Assembly: GCA_007859745.1 (NCBI GenBank)
Contig: SMLU01000002.1
Location: forward strand, 1-52,941
From: Phycisphaerae bacterium RAS1
Lineage (GTDB): Bacteria; Planctomycetota; Phycisphaerae; UBA1845; Fen-1342
DNA: 52,941 bases
Reading direction: 5' to 3'
Part shown: positions 32,396-39,863 of the stretch, in pieces
Numbering within the stretch: position 1 is the first letter of the stretch
How the letters are laid out: each line of letters starts with the position of its first letter
Translations under genes and position numbers: made by a program
Notes under the pieces: model-generated
What the model was told of the DNA's origin: nothing
Database searches by the model: none
Seen by the model: only the letters and a program-made list of their open reading frames with translations

Positions 32396-33721
32396 ATGAG
32401 CCTGGAGCCTCCAGAGAAGGTCCGGAAGTTGCAAACGGCGCTGCACGCCAAAGCGAAGGCAGCGCCCACGTACCGGTTCTACCTGCTGTACGACAAGCTG
32501 TATCGCGAAGATATTCTGGCGCATGCGTATCAGGCGTGCCGCGCGAAGCGCGGCGCGCCGGGCGTGGACGGCCAGAGCTTCGAGGACATCGAGGCGTACG
32601 GCGTGGAACGCTGGTTGGGTGAATTGGCGCAGGAACTCAGGAGCAAGACGTATCAGCCGCAGGCGGTACGGCGGGTGTGGATTCCCAAAGCGGATGGCAA
32701 ACAACGTCCGCTGGGGATTCCCACGATCCGCGACCGCGTGGTTCAGACGGCGGCGGTGATCGTCCTCGAACCGATCTTCGAGGCCGACCTGCAACCGGAG
32801 CAGTACGCCTACCGGCCGCAGCGCAGCGCGTTGGACGCGGTTTGCCACGTCCATCGGTTGCTGAACGCGGGGCATACGGAGGTGGTGGACGCGGACCTGA
32901 GCGGATACTTCGACAGCATTCCGCACACCGAGCTGATGAAGTCGGTGGCTCGTCGGATCAGCGATCGACACATGCTGCATCTGATCAAGATGTGGCTGGA
33001 AATGCCGGTCGAAGAAGAAGACGAGCATGGGCGGAAGGTGCGAACGTGCCGCGCTCGGGACGAGCATCGCGGTACGCCGCAAGGCGCACCGATCTCGCCG
33101 CTGCTGGCCAACCTCTATATGCGTCGCTTCGTGCTGGGCTGGAAGGTGTTGGGCAACGAACGGCGTCTGAAGGCGTACATCGTCAATTATGCAGACGATT
33201 TTGTGATCTGCTGCCGCGACACGGCCGAGAAAGCGGCCGCGGCCATGCGGAACATGATGACGACGCTGCGTCTGACGGTGAACGAGGCCAAGACGCGGGT
33301 TCGCCGCGTACCGGCGGAATCGTTTGACTTCCTGGGTTACACGCTGGGGCGGTGTTGGTCGCCCAAGACGGGGCGGGCCTACATCGGCACGCGCCCGTCG
33401 CAGAAGCGGATTCGCCGGCTGTGCGAAGCGATCCGCGAGGCGACCGAACCGCGCTGGACGCTGAAGACGGCCGAGGACCGCGTGGCGAAACTGAACCCGA
33501 TGCTGACCGGCTGGGCCAACTATTTTTGTCTGGGTCCGGTGGGATCGGCGTATCGGGCGATCGACCGCTACGTGCGTCTTCGGCTGCGCCACTGGTTACG
33601 ACGCAAGCATCAACAGCCGAACCGGGCCATTACCCGCTGGCCCGATTCCTACCTTAACAAGACGTTGGGACTGGTACGGCTGGTGCCGCTGGCTCGCAGC
33701 TTGCCGTGGGCGAAAGCGTGA
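32396..33721 (+). CDS. ltrA: group II intron reverse transcriptase/maturase
   Basis: 441 residues. The reverse-transcriptase palm is complete: GAPGVDGQSFEDIEAYG, KADGKQRPLGIPTIRDRVVQ, VVDADLSGYFDSIPH, RGTPQGAPISPLLANLYM, and the catalytic YADD near residue 265 (VNYADDFVICC), then GFLGYT-like FDFLGYTLGRC. The C-terminal maturase X domain (GWANYFCLGPV) follows. No HNH endonuclease domain, as in many bacterial group II proteins. Function: splicing and target-primed reverse transcription of the intron RNA. With the 5' ribozyme missing, this copy could act only in trans. Confidence 0.9.
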   Translation: MSLEPPEKVRKLQTALHAKAKAAPTYRFYLLYDKLYREDILAHAYQACRAKRGAPGVDGQSFEDIEAYGVERWLGELAQELRSKTYQPQAVRRVWIPKADGKQRPLGIPTIRDRVVQTAAVIVLEPIFEADLQPEQYAYRPQRSALDAVCHVHRLLNAGHTEVVDADLSGYFDSIPHTELMKSVARRISDRHMLHLIKMWLEMPVEEEDEHGRKVRTCRARDEHRGTPQGAPISPLLANLYMRRFVLGWKVLGNERRLKAYIVNYADDFVICCRDTAEKAAAAMRNMMTTLRLTVNEAKTRVRRVPAESFDFLGYTLGRCWSPKTGRAYIGTRPSQKRIRRLCEAIREATEPRWTLKTAEDRVAKLNPMLTGWANYFCLGPVGSAYRAIDRYVRLRLRHWLRRKHQQPNRAITRWPDSYLNKTLGLVRLVPLARSLPWAKA

Positions 33722-33733
33722 GGTCTGGTCCGA

Positions 33734-33766
33734 GAGCCGGATGCGGGAAATCCGCCTGTCCGGTTC
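33734..33766 (+). ncRNA. group II intron domain V
   Basis: 33 nt: GAGCCGGA (33734-33741) pairs TCCGGTTC (33759-33766), with an inner GCGG/CCGC stem, a GAAA-type loop and a bulge. It has the AGC catalytic triad at 33735-33737 and the position after the maturase stop expected for domain V. Confidence 0.75.
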
Positions 33767-33947
33767 GACGAGCGGGGTGTGGAAACGGCGTCGCGTCGCG
33801 GCCACCGCGCCACACCTCGACTCCACAAACGCGACGAAGCCGCCCGAAGCAGGCGAATTCCCCGACAAAGACCCGGCCGAGGGCGGCCGGGCTACACTTT
33901 TTCAACGGGCTGCTAGAGGGCCGACGCTACGGTTTTATCAACGGCCT

Positions 33948-35627
33948 TTACACCTTCGTCGACCGCAGCACCTCTTCGCACGTCGTAACGCCGCGGCGCA
34001 CCAGGTCCCAGCCCGCGTCGCGCATGTTTACCAGCCCGGCTTTCTTGGCTTCGGGCAGCATCTGCGACGCCGACGCCCGGTTCACCACCAGCTCGCGCAG
34101 CGGCTCGGTCATCGCCATCAGCTCGAACAGCGCCCGCCGCCCCGAATAGCCCGTGTTGCGACATTCGCGACAGCCGCGCCCGCGGTAGAGCACCTCGCCG
34201 GGCTGATAGGCGAAATCACGCGGGAGCGCGGCCGGGTTATCCGGCTCGTAGGGCTCCTTGCAGTGCTTGCACACCGTTCGCAAAAGCCGCTGGGCCATGG
34301 CCGCCTCCAGCGAGCTGGAGACGAGGAACGGCTCGATTCCCATATCGAGCAATCGCGTCGTGGCGCTGACGGCGTCGTTGGTGTGCAGGGTGCTGAAAAC
34401 CAGGTGGCCGGTGAGCGAGGCGTTGATGGCGACCTCGGCCGTTTCCTTGTCGCGAATTTCGCCCACGAGGACCACGTCCGGGTCGTGCCGCAGGAAGGAG
34501 CGCAGTTGCCGGGCAAACGTCAGGCCGATCTTCGGCAGCACCTGCGTCTGGTTCACGCCTTCAAGGTAATACTCAACCGGGTCTTCGACCGTCAGGATTT
34601 TCAATTCCGGGCTGACGATCTCGGTCAGCGCCGCGTACAGCGTCGTGGTCTTGCCCGAGCCGGTCGGGCCGGTGACCAGGATGATCCCGTGCGGCCGCGC
34701 GATCAGCTCGCGGAAGTAATCGAGCAGCGTCCCCTCCATGCCCAGGTCGGTCAGCGAGAGCTTCACCGCCGTACGGTCGAGAATGCGCAGCACGACGCCC
34801 TCGCCGAACGACATCGGAATGACGCTGACGCGCAGGTCGATTTCGCGGCCGTGGGCCTTGATCTTGAAGCTTCCGTCCTGCGGCAGGCGCTTCTCGGCGA
34901 TGTTCAGCGACGACAGAATTTTGATGCGGCTGACGACCGCGGCCCGGAAGCGTCGGATTTCGGCCGGGACGTTGGCGATGCTGAGCACGCCGTCGATGCG
35001 GTAGCGCACGACGAAGTCGGTCTCGTACGGCTCGAAGTGAATGTCGCTGGCGCGCTGGTCGATGGCTTCGACGAGAATCTCGTTGACCAGCTTGACGACG
35101 CTGGCCTCCTGGGCCATCTGCACGTCGAGGTCGGACGAATCGACCTTGACCTCGTCCAGCACCTCGATCTCGCCGCGCTCCTCCATCATTTCCTGCAAGA
35201 CTTCACCGCCGACGCCGTAGAACGTGCGGATCATCTTGTGGATTTCGGCCTTGGTGGCGAGGACGGGCGTGACGGGCGTTTTGATCTGGGCGCTAAGCTC
35301 GTCGATGGCGTAGACGTTGTACGGGTCGGAGGTGGCGACGCGGATGCCCTTGCCATTCTTGGCGATGGGCATCAGGCCGTACTTGTGAACCAGGCGGCTG
35401 GGGACCTTGGAGACCAGCTCGCGATCGATGTCGCCTTCGTTCAACTCGACGACCGGAATGTCAAACTGCTCGCTGAAGACCTTGAGGACGTCTTTTTCCG
35501 TGACGTAGCCGCTGCGAATGAGCGTCTGGTCGAGCCGTTCATGCGGCGAGGCCGCGGCGGCCATGGCGTCGGCGAGCTGCTCGGGGGTAATGAGGCCTTT
35601 GGTGACGAGTGCTTCGCCGATGGGCAT
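33948..35627 (-). CDS. type IV pilus/type II secretion ATPase PilB/GspE
   Basis: 559 residues from the ATG at 35627 (AGAGG 9 nt before). N-terminal GspE domain (IGEALVTKGLITPEQLADAM), then the ATPase: Walker A GPTGSGKTTT near residue 320, Asp box VTVEDPVEYYLEG-like LTVEDPVEYY, Walker B DPDVVLVGEIRD, His box TGHLVFSTLHTNDA, and the zinc site CKHCKEPY...CRECRNTGYSGR. This is the extension motor for type IV pili or a type II secretion system. No other pilus gene is visible nearby in the window, so its assembly partners lie elsewhere. Confidence 0.92.
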   Translation of the reverse strand: MPIGEALVTKGLITPEQLADAMAAAASPHERLDQTLIRSGYVTEKDVLKVFSEQFDIPVVELNEGDIDRELVSKVPSRLVHKYGLMPIAKNGKGIRVATSDPYNVYAIDELSAQIKTPVTPVLATKAEIHKMIRTFYGVGGEVLQEMMEERGEIEVLDEVKVDSSDLDVQMAQEASVVKLVNEILVEAIDQRASDIHFEPYETDFVVRYRIDGVLSIANVPAEIRRFRAAVVSRIKILSSLNIAEKRLPQDGSFKIKAHGREIDLRVSVIPMSFGEGVVLRILDRTAVKLSLTDLGMEGTLLDYFRELIARPHGIILVTGPTGSGKTTTLYAALTEIVSPELKILTVEDPVEYYLEGVNQTQVLPKIGLTFARQLRSFLRHDPDVVLVGEIRDKETAEVAINASLTGHLVFSTLHTNDAVSATTRLLDMGIEPFLVSSSLEAAMAQRLLRTVCKHCKEPYEPDNPAALPRDFAYQPGEVLYRGRGCRECRNTGYSGRRALFELMAMTEPLRELVVNRASASQMLPEAKKAGLVNMRDAGWDLVRRGVTTCEEVLRSTKV

Positions 35628-35771
35628 TTCAGCGTAACCTCTTTTGAGGCAGACTCTTGCGTGTCCGCCCGGCGGCGATTGGGCACCATTTCGTCCGCGC
35701 CCCTGGGGCACCGCGACGGCAGTGCCGGCGCAGACCGCCACCCTTCGCTTGTACCGGCTTCCGACACGGAA

Positions 35772-35800
35772 ATTGCACCCGCAGCGGCTGTTTTTTGCAA
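35772..35800 (-). promoter_or_regulatory. possible promoter of the pilB/gspE gene
   Basis: TTGCAA (35795-35800), 17 bp, TGCAAT (35772-35777) on the minus strand. Both match consensus in four of six positions. The leader would be about 140 nt. Confidence 0.3.
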
Positions 35801-35865
35801 GCCGGTCGCAACTTTCCACGCCGGCGTTGCGCTGGGCGAGTGACCGCTTGGCGGAGGCCCGCCGG

Positions 35866-35966
35866 AATCCGAGCCCCAAGCGCAAGCGCGCGGGCATTCG
35901 CGGGGTCTGCCGCCATTCGTACAAACGCCCGCGCGCTCGCGCTTGGGGCTCCGATTGCGGCTCGCG
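35866..35966. repeat. dispersed inverted repeat family 4, copy 2
   Basis: Arms containing AGCCCCAAGCGCAAGCGCG and its inverse (GCGCTCGCGCTTGGGGCTC), with about 40 nt between. It takes up most of the 35801-36026 gap. Confidence 0.75.
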
Positions 35967-36026
35967 CGGGGGACCATTGATTTCGAAATAACTGCACGCG
36001 GCTTCGTCCGCCGCCTGGCGCTTTAC

Positions 36027-36470
36027 TCAGCGCGTCGCCGGGTCGAGGTGTTTCCAGCGCCGCCGGGCCTCGAACGCGGCGATGTCGGCGATGGAGGTGC
36101 GGCTCAGGAATTCGATCTGGTGCAGCCGGTGGGCCTTCCAGAATTCATGCGCCGGGCAGGCGCGTTCGTCAGAGCAGGGCGCGGTGTTGAGCATGCAGCG
36201 CGTCTGGACAATCGCGTCGTCCAGCGCGATGCACAGGTCGTAGAGCGTGATGCCGGCCGCGGGACGCGCGAGCGTGACGCCGCCGCCGACGCCGCGTTGG
36301 GTCAGGAGAATCCCCCTGCGGGCGAGCGTATTGACGATCTTGGCGAGATACGCCGCCGGGATGTCGCAATCGACGGCGATGTCTTTAATGAGCACCGGGC
36401 TGCCGCTGGCGGCGGCGACTCGCCCGAGGGCACATGCGGCGTATCCGACGGCCTGGCTGAGCATCTCCAA
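36027..36470 (-). CDS. Rrf2-family regulator next to the cbb3 locus
   Basis: 147 residues with a winged helix (LSQAVGYAACALGRVA, VLIKDIAVDCDIPAAYLAKIVNTLARRG, VGGGVTLARPA) and the Cys group CMLNTAPCSDERACPAHEFW, the Fe-S or NO-sensing site of NsrR/IscR-like proteins. It is divergent from ccoNO with a strong promoter of its own, so it probably regulates the oxidase and itself. The Cys region (ERACPxHEFWKA) is nearly the same as in the regulator at 30508, so the two are recent paralogues that may have overlapping regulons. Confidence 0.88.
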   Translation of the reverse strand: MEMLSQAVGYAACALGRVAAASGSPVLIKDIAVDCDIPAAYLAKIVNTLARRGILLTQRGVGGGVTLARPAAGITLYDLCIALDDAIVQTRCMLNTAPCSDERACPAHEFWKAHRLHQIEFLSRTSIADIAAFEARRRWKHLDPATR

Positions 36471-36482
36471 CTCCCACTACGT

Positions 36483-36511
36483 ATATTACTAAAAGAGTAT
36501 GTATTCTTCAA
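36483..36511 (-). promoter_or_regulatory. promoter of the Rrf2 gene, with small palindrome in the spacer
   Basis: TTGAAG (36506-36511), 17 bp, TAATAT (36483-36488) on the minus strand, in a strikingly AT-rich stretch. TACT-AAAAG-AGTA (36487-36499) is an inverted repeat between the hexamers and could be an operator. Confidence 0.65.
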
Positions 36512-36527
36512 GTCCTGTGATCGATCC

Positions 36528-36586
36528 GAGCCGCGCGCGTAAGCAAGCGGTTCTTCAGACTCCGCTCCCTCACGGTCGCGTCTCGG
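36528..36586. repeat. repeat family 2, single copy
   Basis: GAGCCGCGCGCGTAAGC to CACGGTCGCGTCTCGG. It sits between the two divergent promoters. Confidence 0.75.
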
Positions 36587-36603
36587 AAATGGCTTCATGT
36601 TAC

Positions 36604-36632
36604 TTGACCGATGCCGGTAGGATCGGCATAAT
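36604..36632 (+). promoter_or_regulatory. promoter of the cbb3 operon with overlapping palindrome
   Basis: TTGACC (36604-36609), exactly 17 bp, CATAAT (36627-36632). Within the spacer and into the -10 lies ATGCCG-N7-CGGCAT (36611-36629), a perfect inverted repeat, well placed to be a repressor operator, perhaps for the Rrf2 protein. Confidence 0.65.
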
Positions 36633-36723
36633 CATGACAAGAGGAATAGCTGAGTTTTAGGTCAGCTTTGTGACGATAGGACGGGCGACAGGATCCGCTC
36701 CCGCCCGAAAGGAGATTCGCACA

Positions 36724-39057
36724 ATGTCTGCAATCACCGCGACGGACGCGGCCACCCCGACGCGCCCAGAGCCGCAGGCGTCAGCCGCCCGGCTGGAGAC
36801 GTTCGTCTACGACGACGCCATCTCGCGGATGTTCATGACCGCGACGATCGTCTGGGCGCTGGTGGCGACGCTGGCCGGGCTGGTGGTTGCGGTGGAGCTG
36901 GTGCTGCCGTGGCTGAGCATGGGCTTCCGCGAGCTGGCCTTCGGCCGCCTTCGGCCGCTGCACACCAACGCCGCCATCTTCGCCTTCGCCGGCAACGGCT
37001 TCTTCACCGCGATTTACTACTCGACGCAGCGGCTGTGCAAGGCGCGCATGTTCAGCGACTTGCTGAGCCGGGTGCACTTCTGGGGCTGGCAGCTCATCAT
37101 CGTTGCGGCAGCCCTGACGCTGCCGACCGGCTTCACGGCAGGCAAGGAATACGCCGAGCTGGAGTGGCCGATCGACATCGCGATCGCGCTGGTGTGGGTG
37201 GTCTTCGGGATCAACTTCTTCGGCACGCTGGCGGTGCGCCGCGAGCGGCATCTGTACGTCGCGCTGTGGTTCTACATCGCCACGATCGTCACGGTGGCGA
37301 TGCTGCACATCTTCAACAGCCTGGCCGTGCCCGCGTCGTGGCTGAAGAGCTACTCGATCTACGCCGGGGCGCAGGACGCCTTCATGCAGTGGTGGTACGG
37401 GCATAACGCGGTGGCGTTCTTCCTGACCACGCCGTTCCTGGGGTTGATGTACTACTTCGTGCCCAAAGCGGCCGAGCGGCCGGTGTTTTCCTACCGGCTG
37501 TCGATCGTGCACTTCTGGTCGCTGGTGTTCATCTATATCTGGGCCGGTCCGCACCATCTGCATTACCTGGCCGTGCCGGCGTGGCTGAGCACGCTGGGCA
37601 TGCTCTTTTCGCTCATGCTGTGGATGCCGTCGTGGGGCGGAATGATCAACGGCCTGCTGACGCTGCGCGGGGTGTGGCACAAGGTCGCGGTTGATCCGGT
37701 GCTGAAGTTCTTCGTGGTGGGCATCACGTTCTACGGCATGTCCACGTTCGAAGGGCCGATGCTTTCGATCAAGAGCGTCAACGCCCTTTCGCACTACACC
37801 GACTGGACCATCGCCCACGTGCACGCCGGCGCGCTGGGCTGGAACGGCTTCATGACCTTCGGAATGCTCTACTGGCTGTTGCCGCGGCTGTTTCAGACCA
37901 AGCTCTACAGCGAGAAGATAGCGACCAACCACTTCTGGCTTTCGACGTTCGGGATACTGCTCTACATCATCCCGATCTACGTCGCCGGCATCACGCAGGG
38001 GCTGATGTGGCGGGCGGTGGATGCGCAGGGGCGGCTGATGTACCCCGATTTCGTCGAAACGGTCACCAAGCTGATGCCCTTCTACTGGATGCGCGTCGCC
38101 GGCGGAGCGCTCTACATCGCCGGCGTGGCGCTGGGCGCGTACAACTACCTGATGACCTGGCGCAGCCGGCCGGCGACCTACGAGGAGCCGGTGCATGAGG
38201 CTTACGCGCTGGCCCGCGGCTACGTCGATCCGCACCGGGCGCGCTCGCGCATCACCGGCCCGGTCGCCGACCTGGGCCACAAGCTCGATGTCTGGGCGCA
38301 GGCCGCGTGGCACCGCCGCTGGGAGCGGCTGTCGCTGACCTTCAGCATCTGGGTGGTCGTCGCGGTCGCGGTCGCGTCGCTGTTCGAGATCATCCCGACG
38401 TTCCTGATCCGCTCGAACGTGCCGACGATTGCGTCGGTGACGCCTTACACGCCGCTGGAGCTGTGCGGGCGCGAGATTTACATCGCCGACGGCTGCTACA
38501 ACTGCCACTCGCAGCAGATACGGCCGATCCTGGCGGAGACGAAGCGCTACGGCGAATACAGCAAGGCGGGTGAGTTTGTGTATGACCATCCGTTTCAGTG
38601 GGGCAGCCGGCGGATCGGACCGGACCTCGCCCGCGGCGGACCGACCAAAGGCGCACCGATCTGGCACGTGATTCACTTCCAAAACCCGCGCGAGTACAGC
38701 CCCGGCTCGATCATGCCGGCCTACCCGACGCTGCTGACGAGACGAGCGGATTTCGACGGCATTCCGGCGCGGCTGCGGGCGATGCGCGCGATCGGCGTGC
38801 CCTACGACAAGGCGACGATCACGAACGCCGTATCGCTCGCCAAAGCGCAGGCGGCCGAAATTGCCAAGCAGATCGTAGAGCAGAAGGGGCCGGCCGGACT
38901 CGAGGACAAGGAAGTTGTGGCGTTGATCGCGTATTTGCAGAGGATCGGCACCGATTTGTACAAGCCGCCGCCGGCGCCGGCGGGCGACGCGACCCAACCG
39001 GCCGCGGGTGGAACGGGCGTCTCGCCCGTCCCGTCCATCGCGGCAGGAGGCAGATAG
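36724..39057 (+). CDS. ccoNO: cbb3 oxidase fused subunits I and II (CcoN-CcoO)
   Basis: 777 residues, ATG preceded by AAAGGAG. Residues about 25-520 are CcoN with about 12 membrane segments and the haem/copper His: LRPLHTNAAIF, WWYGHNAVAFF, GPHHLHY and WTIAHVHAGALG. From about residue 545 CcoO follows: one membrane segment, the haem c site CYNCHSQ near residue 590, and the axial-Met region SIMPAYP. The enzyme reduces O2 to water with high affinity and pumps protons. Such fusions are known in some bacteria. The C-terminal tail (GGTGVSPVPS) is encoded by a dispersed repeat. Confidence 0.93.
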   Translation: MSAITATDAATPTRPEPQASAARLETFVYDDAISRMFMTATIVWALVATLAGLVVAVELVLPWLSMGFRELAFGRLRPLHTNAAIFAFAGNGFFTAIYYSTQRLCKARMFSDLLSRVHFWGWQLIIVAAALTLPTGFTAGKEYAELEWPIDIAIALVWVVFGINFFGTLAVRRERHLYVALWFYIATIVTVAMLHIFNSLAVPASWLKSYSIYAGAQDAFMQWWYGHNAVAFFLTTPFLGLMYYFVPKAAERPVFSYRLSIVHFWSLVFIYIWAGPHHLHYLAVPAWLSTLGMLFSLMLWMPSWGGMINGLLTLRGVWHKVAVDPVLKFFVVGITFYGMSTFEGPMLSIKSVNALSHYTDWTIAHVHAGALGWNGFMTFGMLYWLLPRLFQTKLYSEKIATNHFWLSTFGILLYIIPIYVAGITQGLMWRAVDAQGRLMYPDFVETVTKLMPFYWMRVAGGALYIAGVALGAYNYLMTWRSRPATYEEPVHEAYALARGYVDPHRARSRITGPVADLGHKLDVWAQAAWHRRWERLSLTFSIWVVVAVAVASLFEIIPTFLIRSNVPTIASVTPYTPLELCGREIYIADGCYNCHSQQIRPILAETKRYGEYSKAGEFVYDHPFQWGSRRIGPDLARGGPTKGAPIWHVIHFQNPREYSPGSIMPAYPTLLTRRADFDGIPARLRAMRAIGVPYDKATITNAVSLAKAQAAEIAKQIVEQKGPAGLEDKEVVALIAYLQRIGTDLYKPPPAPAGDATQPAAGGTGVSPVPSIAAGGR
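39007..39032. repeat. short GC palindrome in the 3' end of ccoNO
   Basis: Contains AACGGGCGTCTCGCCCGTC, the family also seen at 191-223 and 48370-48433. It is translated as GTGVSPVP in the tail of the fusion protein. Confidence 0.7.
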
Positions 39058-39059
39058 TC

Positions 39060-39263
39060 ATGAGTCTCACGGACATCATGAGCGGCGCAGCTCTGACGCT
39101 CTATCCGAAGATCGGCCTGTTCATCTTCCTGGCCGCGTTCGTCGCGATCGTCGTTCGCGAATTCCTGCGGCCCAGAGCCGAAGTGAATCGCAACGCCCGG
39201 CTGCCCCTGGAAGACGAACCGCCCAGCGCGTCGCAGTCAATGAAGCAAAGGAGCTCGCGATGA
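39060..39263 (+). CDS. ccoQ: CcoQ-like small membrane subunit
   Basis: 67 residues with one membrane segment (YPKIGLFIFLAAFVAIVVREF) and a charged tail. Size, place between ccoNO and ccoP, and the single helix fit CcoQ/FixQ, which stabilises the oxidase. The ATG is 3 bp after the ccoNO stop, and its own stop overlaps the ccoP ATG (ATGA). Confidence 0.75.
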   Translation: MSLTDIMSGAALTLYPKIGLFIFLAAFVAIVVREFLRPRAEVNRNARLPLEDEPPSASQSMKQRSSR

Positions 39264-39859
39264 GCCAGGCTCAGGACATCCTGCTGGATCACAACTACGA
39301 CGGCATCCAGGAATATGACAACCCCACGCCCGGATGGTGGTGGCTGCTGCTGTACGGCTCGGTGGTGTTCAGCGTCGCGTACTTCCTGTTCTACACCTTC
39401 AACCCAGAGGCCGAGACGATCTGGAAAGAACACGAGGCCGCCGTCGCGGCCGATCTGCGACTGCAATTCGGCGAAATCGGCGACCTGGCCGCGGACGAGG
39501 CTACGATTCTGAAGTACATGAACGATCAGAAGTGGCTGGCGGTCGGCAAGTCGACCTTCGCGGCGCGCTGCGTGTCATGCCACGGCGCGACGGGAAACGG
39601 CCTGGTCGGACCGAACATGACGGACGACAGCTACAAAAACGTGAAGGTCATCGAAGACATCGCGCGCGTCATCGCCAACGGCGCCGCCAACGGCGCCATG
39701 CCGGCGTGGAAGAACCAGCTTCACCCGAATGAGATCGTGCTGACGGCGGCGTACATGGCGTCGCTGCGCGGCCAGAACTTGGCCGGCCCGCGCGGCGCGG
39801 AAGGCGACGCGATACCGCCCTGGCCGAAAGCGCCGGTCGATACGGCGGAGAAGAAGTAG
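39260..39859 (+). CDS. ccoP: cbb3 oxidase subunit III with a single haem (CcoP)
   Basis: 199 residues, against about 300 for classical dihaem CcoP. An N-terminal conserved stretch (LLDHNYDGIQEYDNPTPGWW) and one membrane helix precede a single haem c domain (CVSCHGATGNG and the axial GAMPAW). The second haem domain is missing, not decayed. It delivers electrons to CcoO. Overlaps ccoQ by 4 bp and is 4 bp before ccoG. Confidence 0.9.
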   Translation: MSQAQDILLDHNYDGIQEYDNPTPGWWWLLLYGSVVFSVAYFLFYTFNPEAETIWKEHEAAVAADLRLQFGEIGDLAADEATILKYMNDQKWLAVGKSTFAARCVSCHGATGNGLVGPNMTDDSYKNVKVIEDIARVIANGAANGAMPAWKNQLHPNEIVLTAAYMASLRGQNLAGPRGAEGDAIPPWPKAPVDTAEKK

Positions 39860-39863
39860 CTCG

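Larger units (their letters stand above)
32330..33835 (+). mobile_element. group II intron, 5'-truncated
   Basis: An intact intron-encoded protein (32396-33721) followed by a ribozyme domain V (33734-33766) and a domain VI-like hairpin (GGTGTGG at 33776-33782 pairing CCACACC at 33810-33816). Only about 75 nt lie between the transposase REP and the reverse transcriptase ATG, so domains I-III, usually about 400-600 nt, cannot be present upstream. Confidence 0.7.

Noticed and set aside
33741-35843. 700-residue plus-strand frame opposite the PilB/GspE gene
   Set aside because: It is an antisense shadow: the minus strand has all ATPase motifs, while this frame is Arg/Val/Asp-rich with no recognisable domain.
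36781-38997. 738-residue minus-strand frame opposite ccoNO
   Set aside because: Composition (Arg, His, Gln, Pro) is that of GC-rich antisense sequence; ccoNO on the plus strand is unmistakable.
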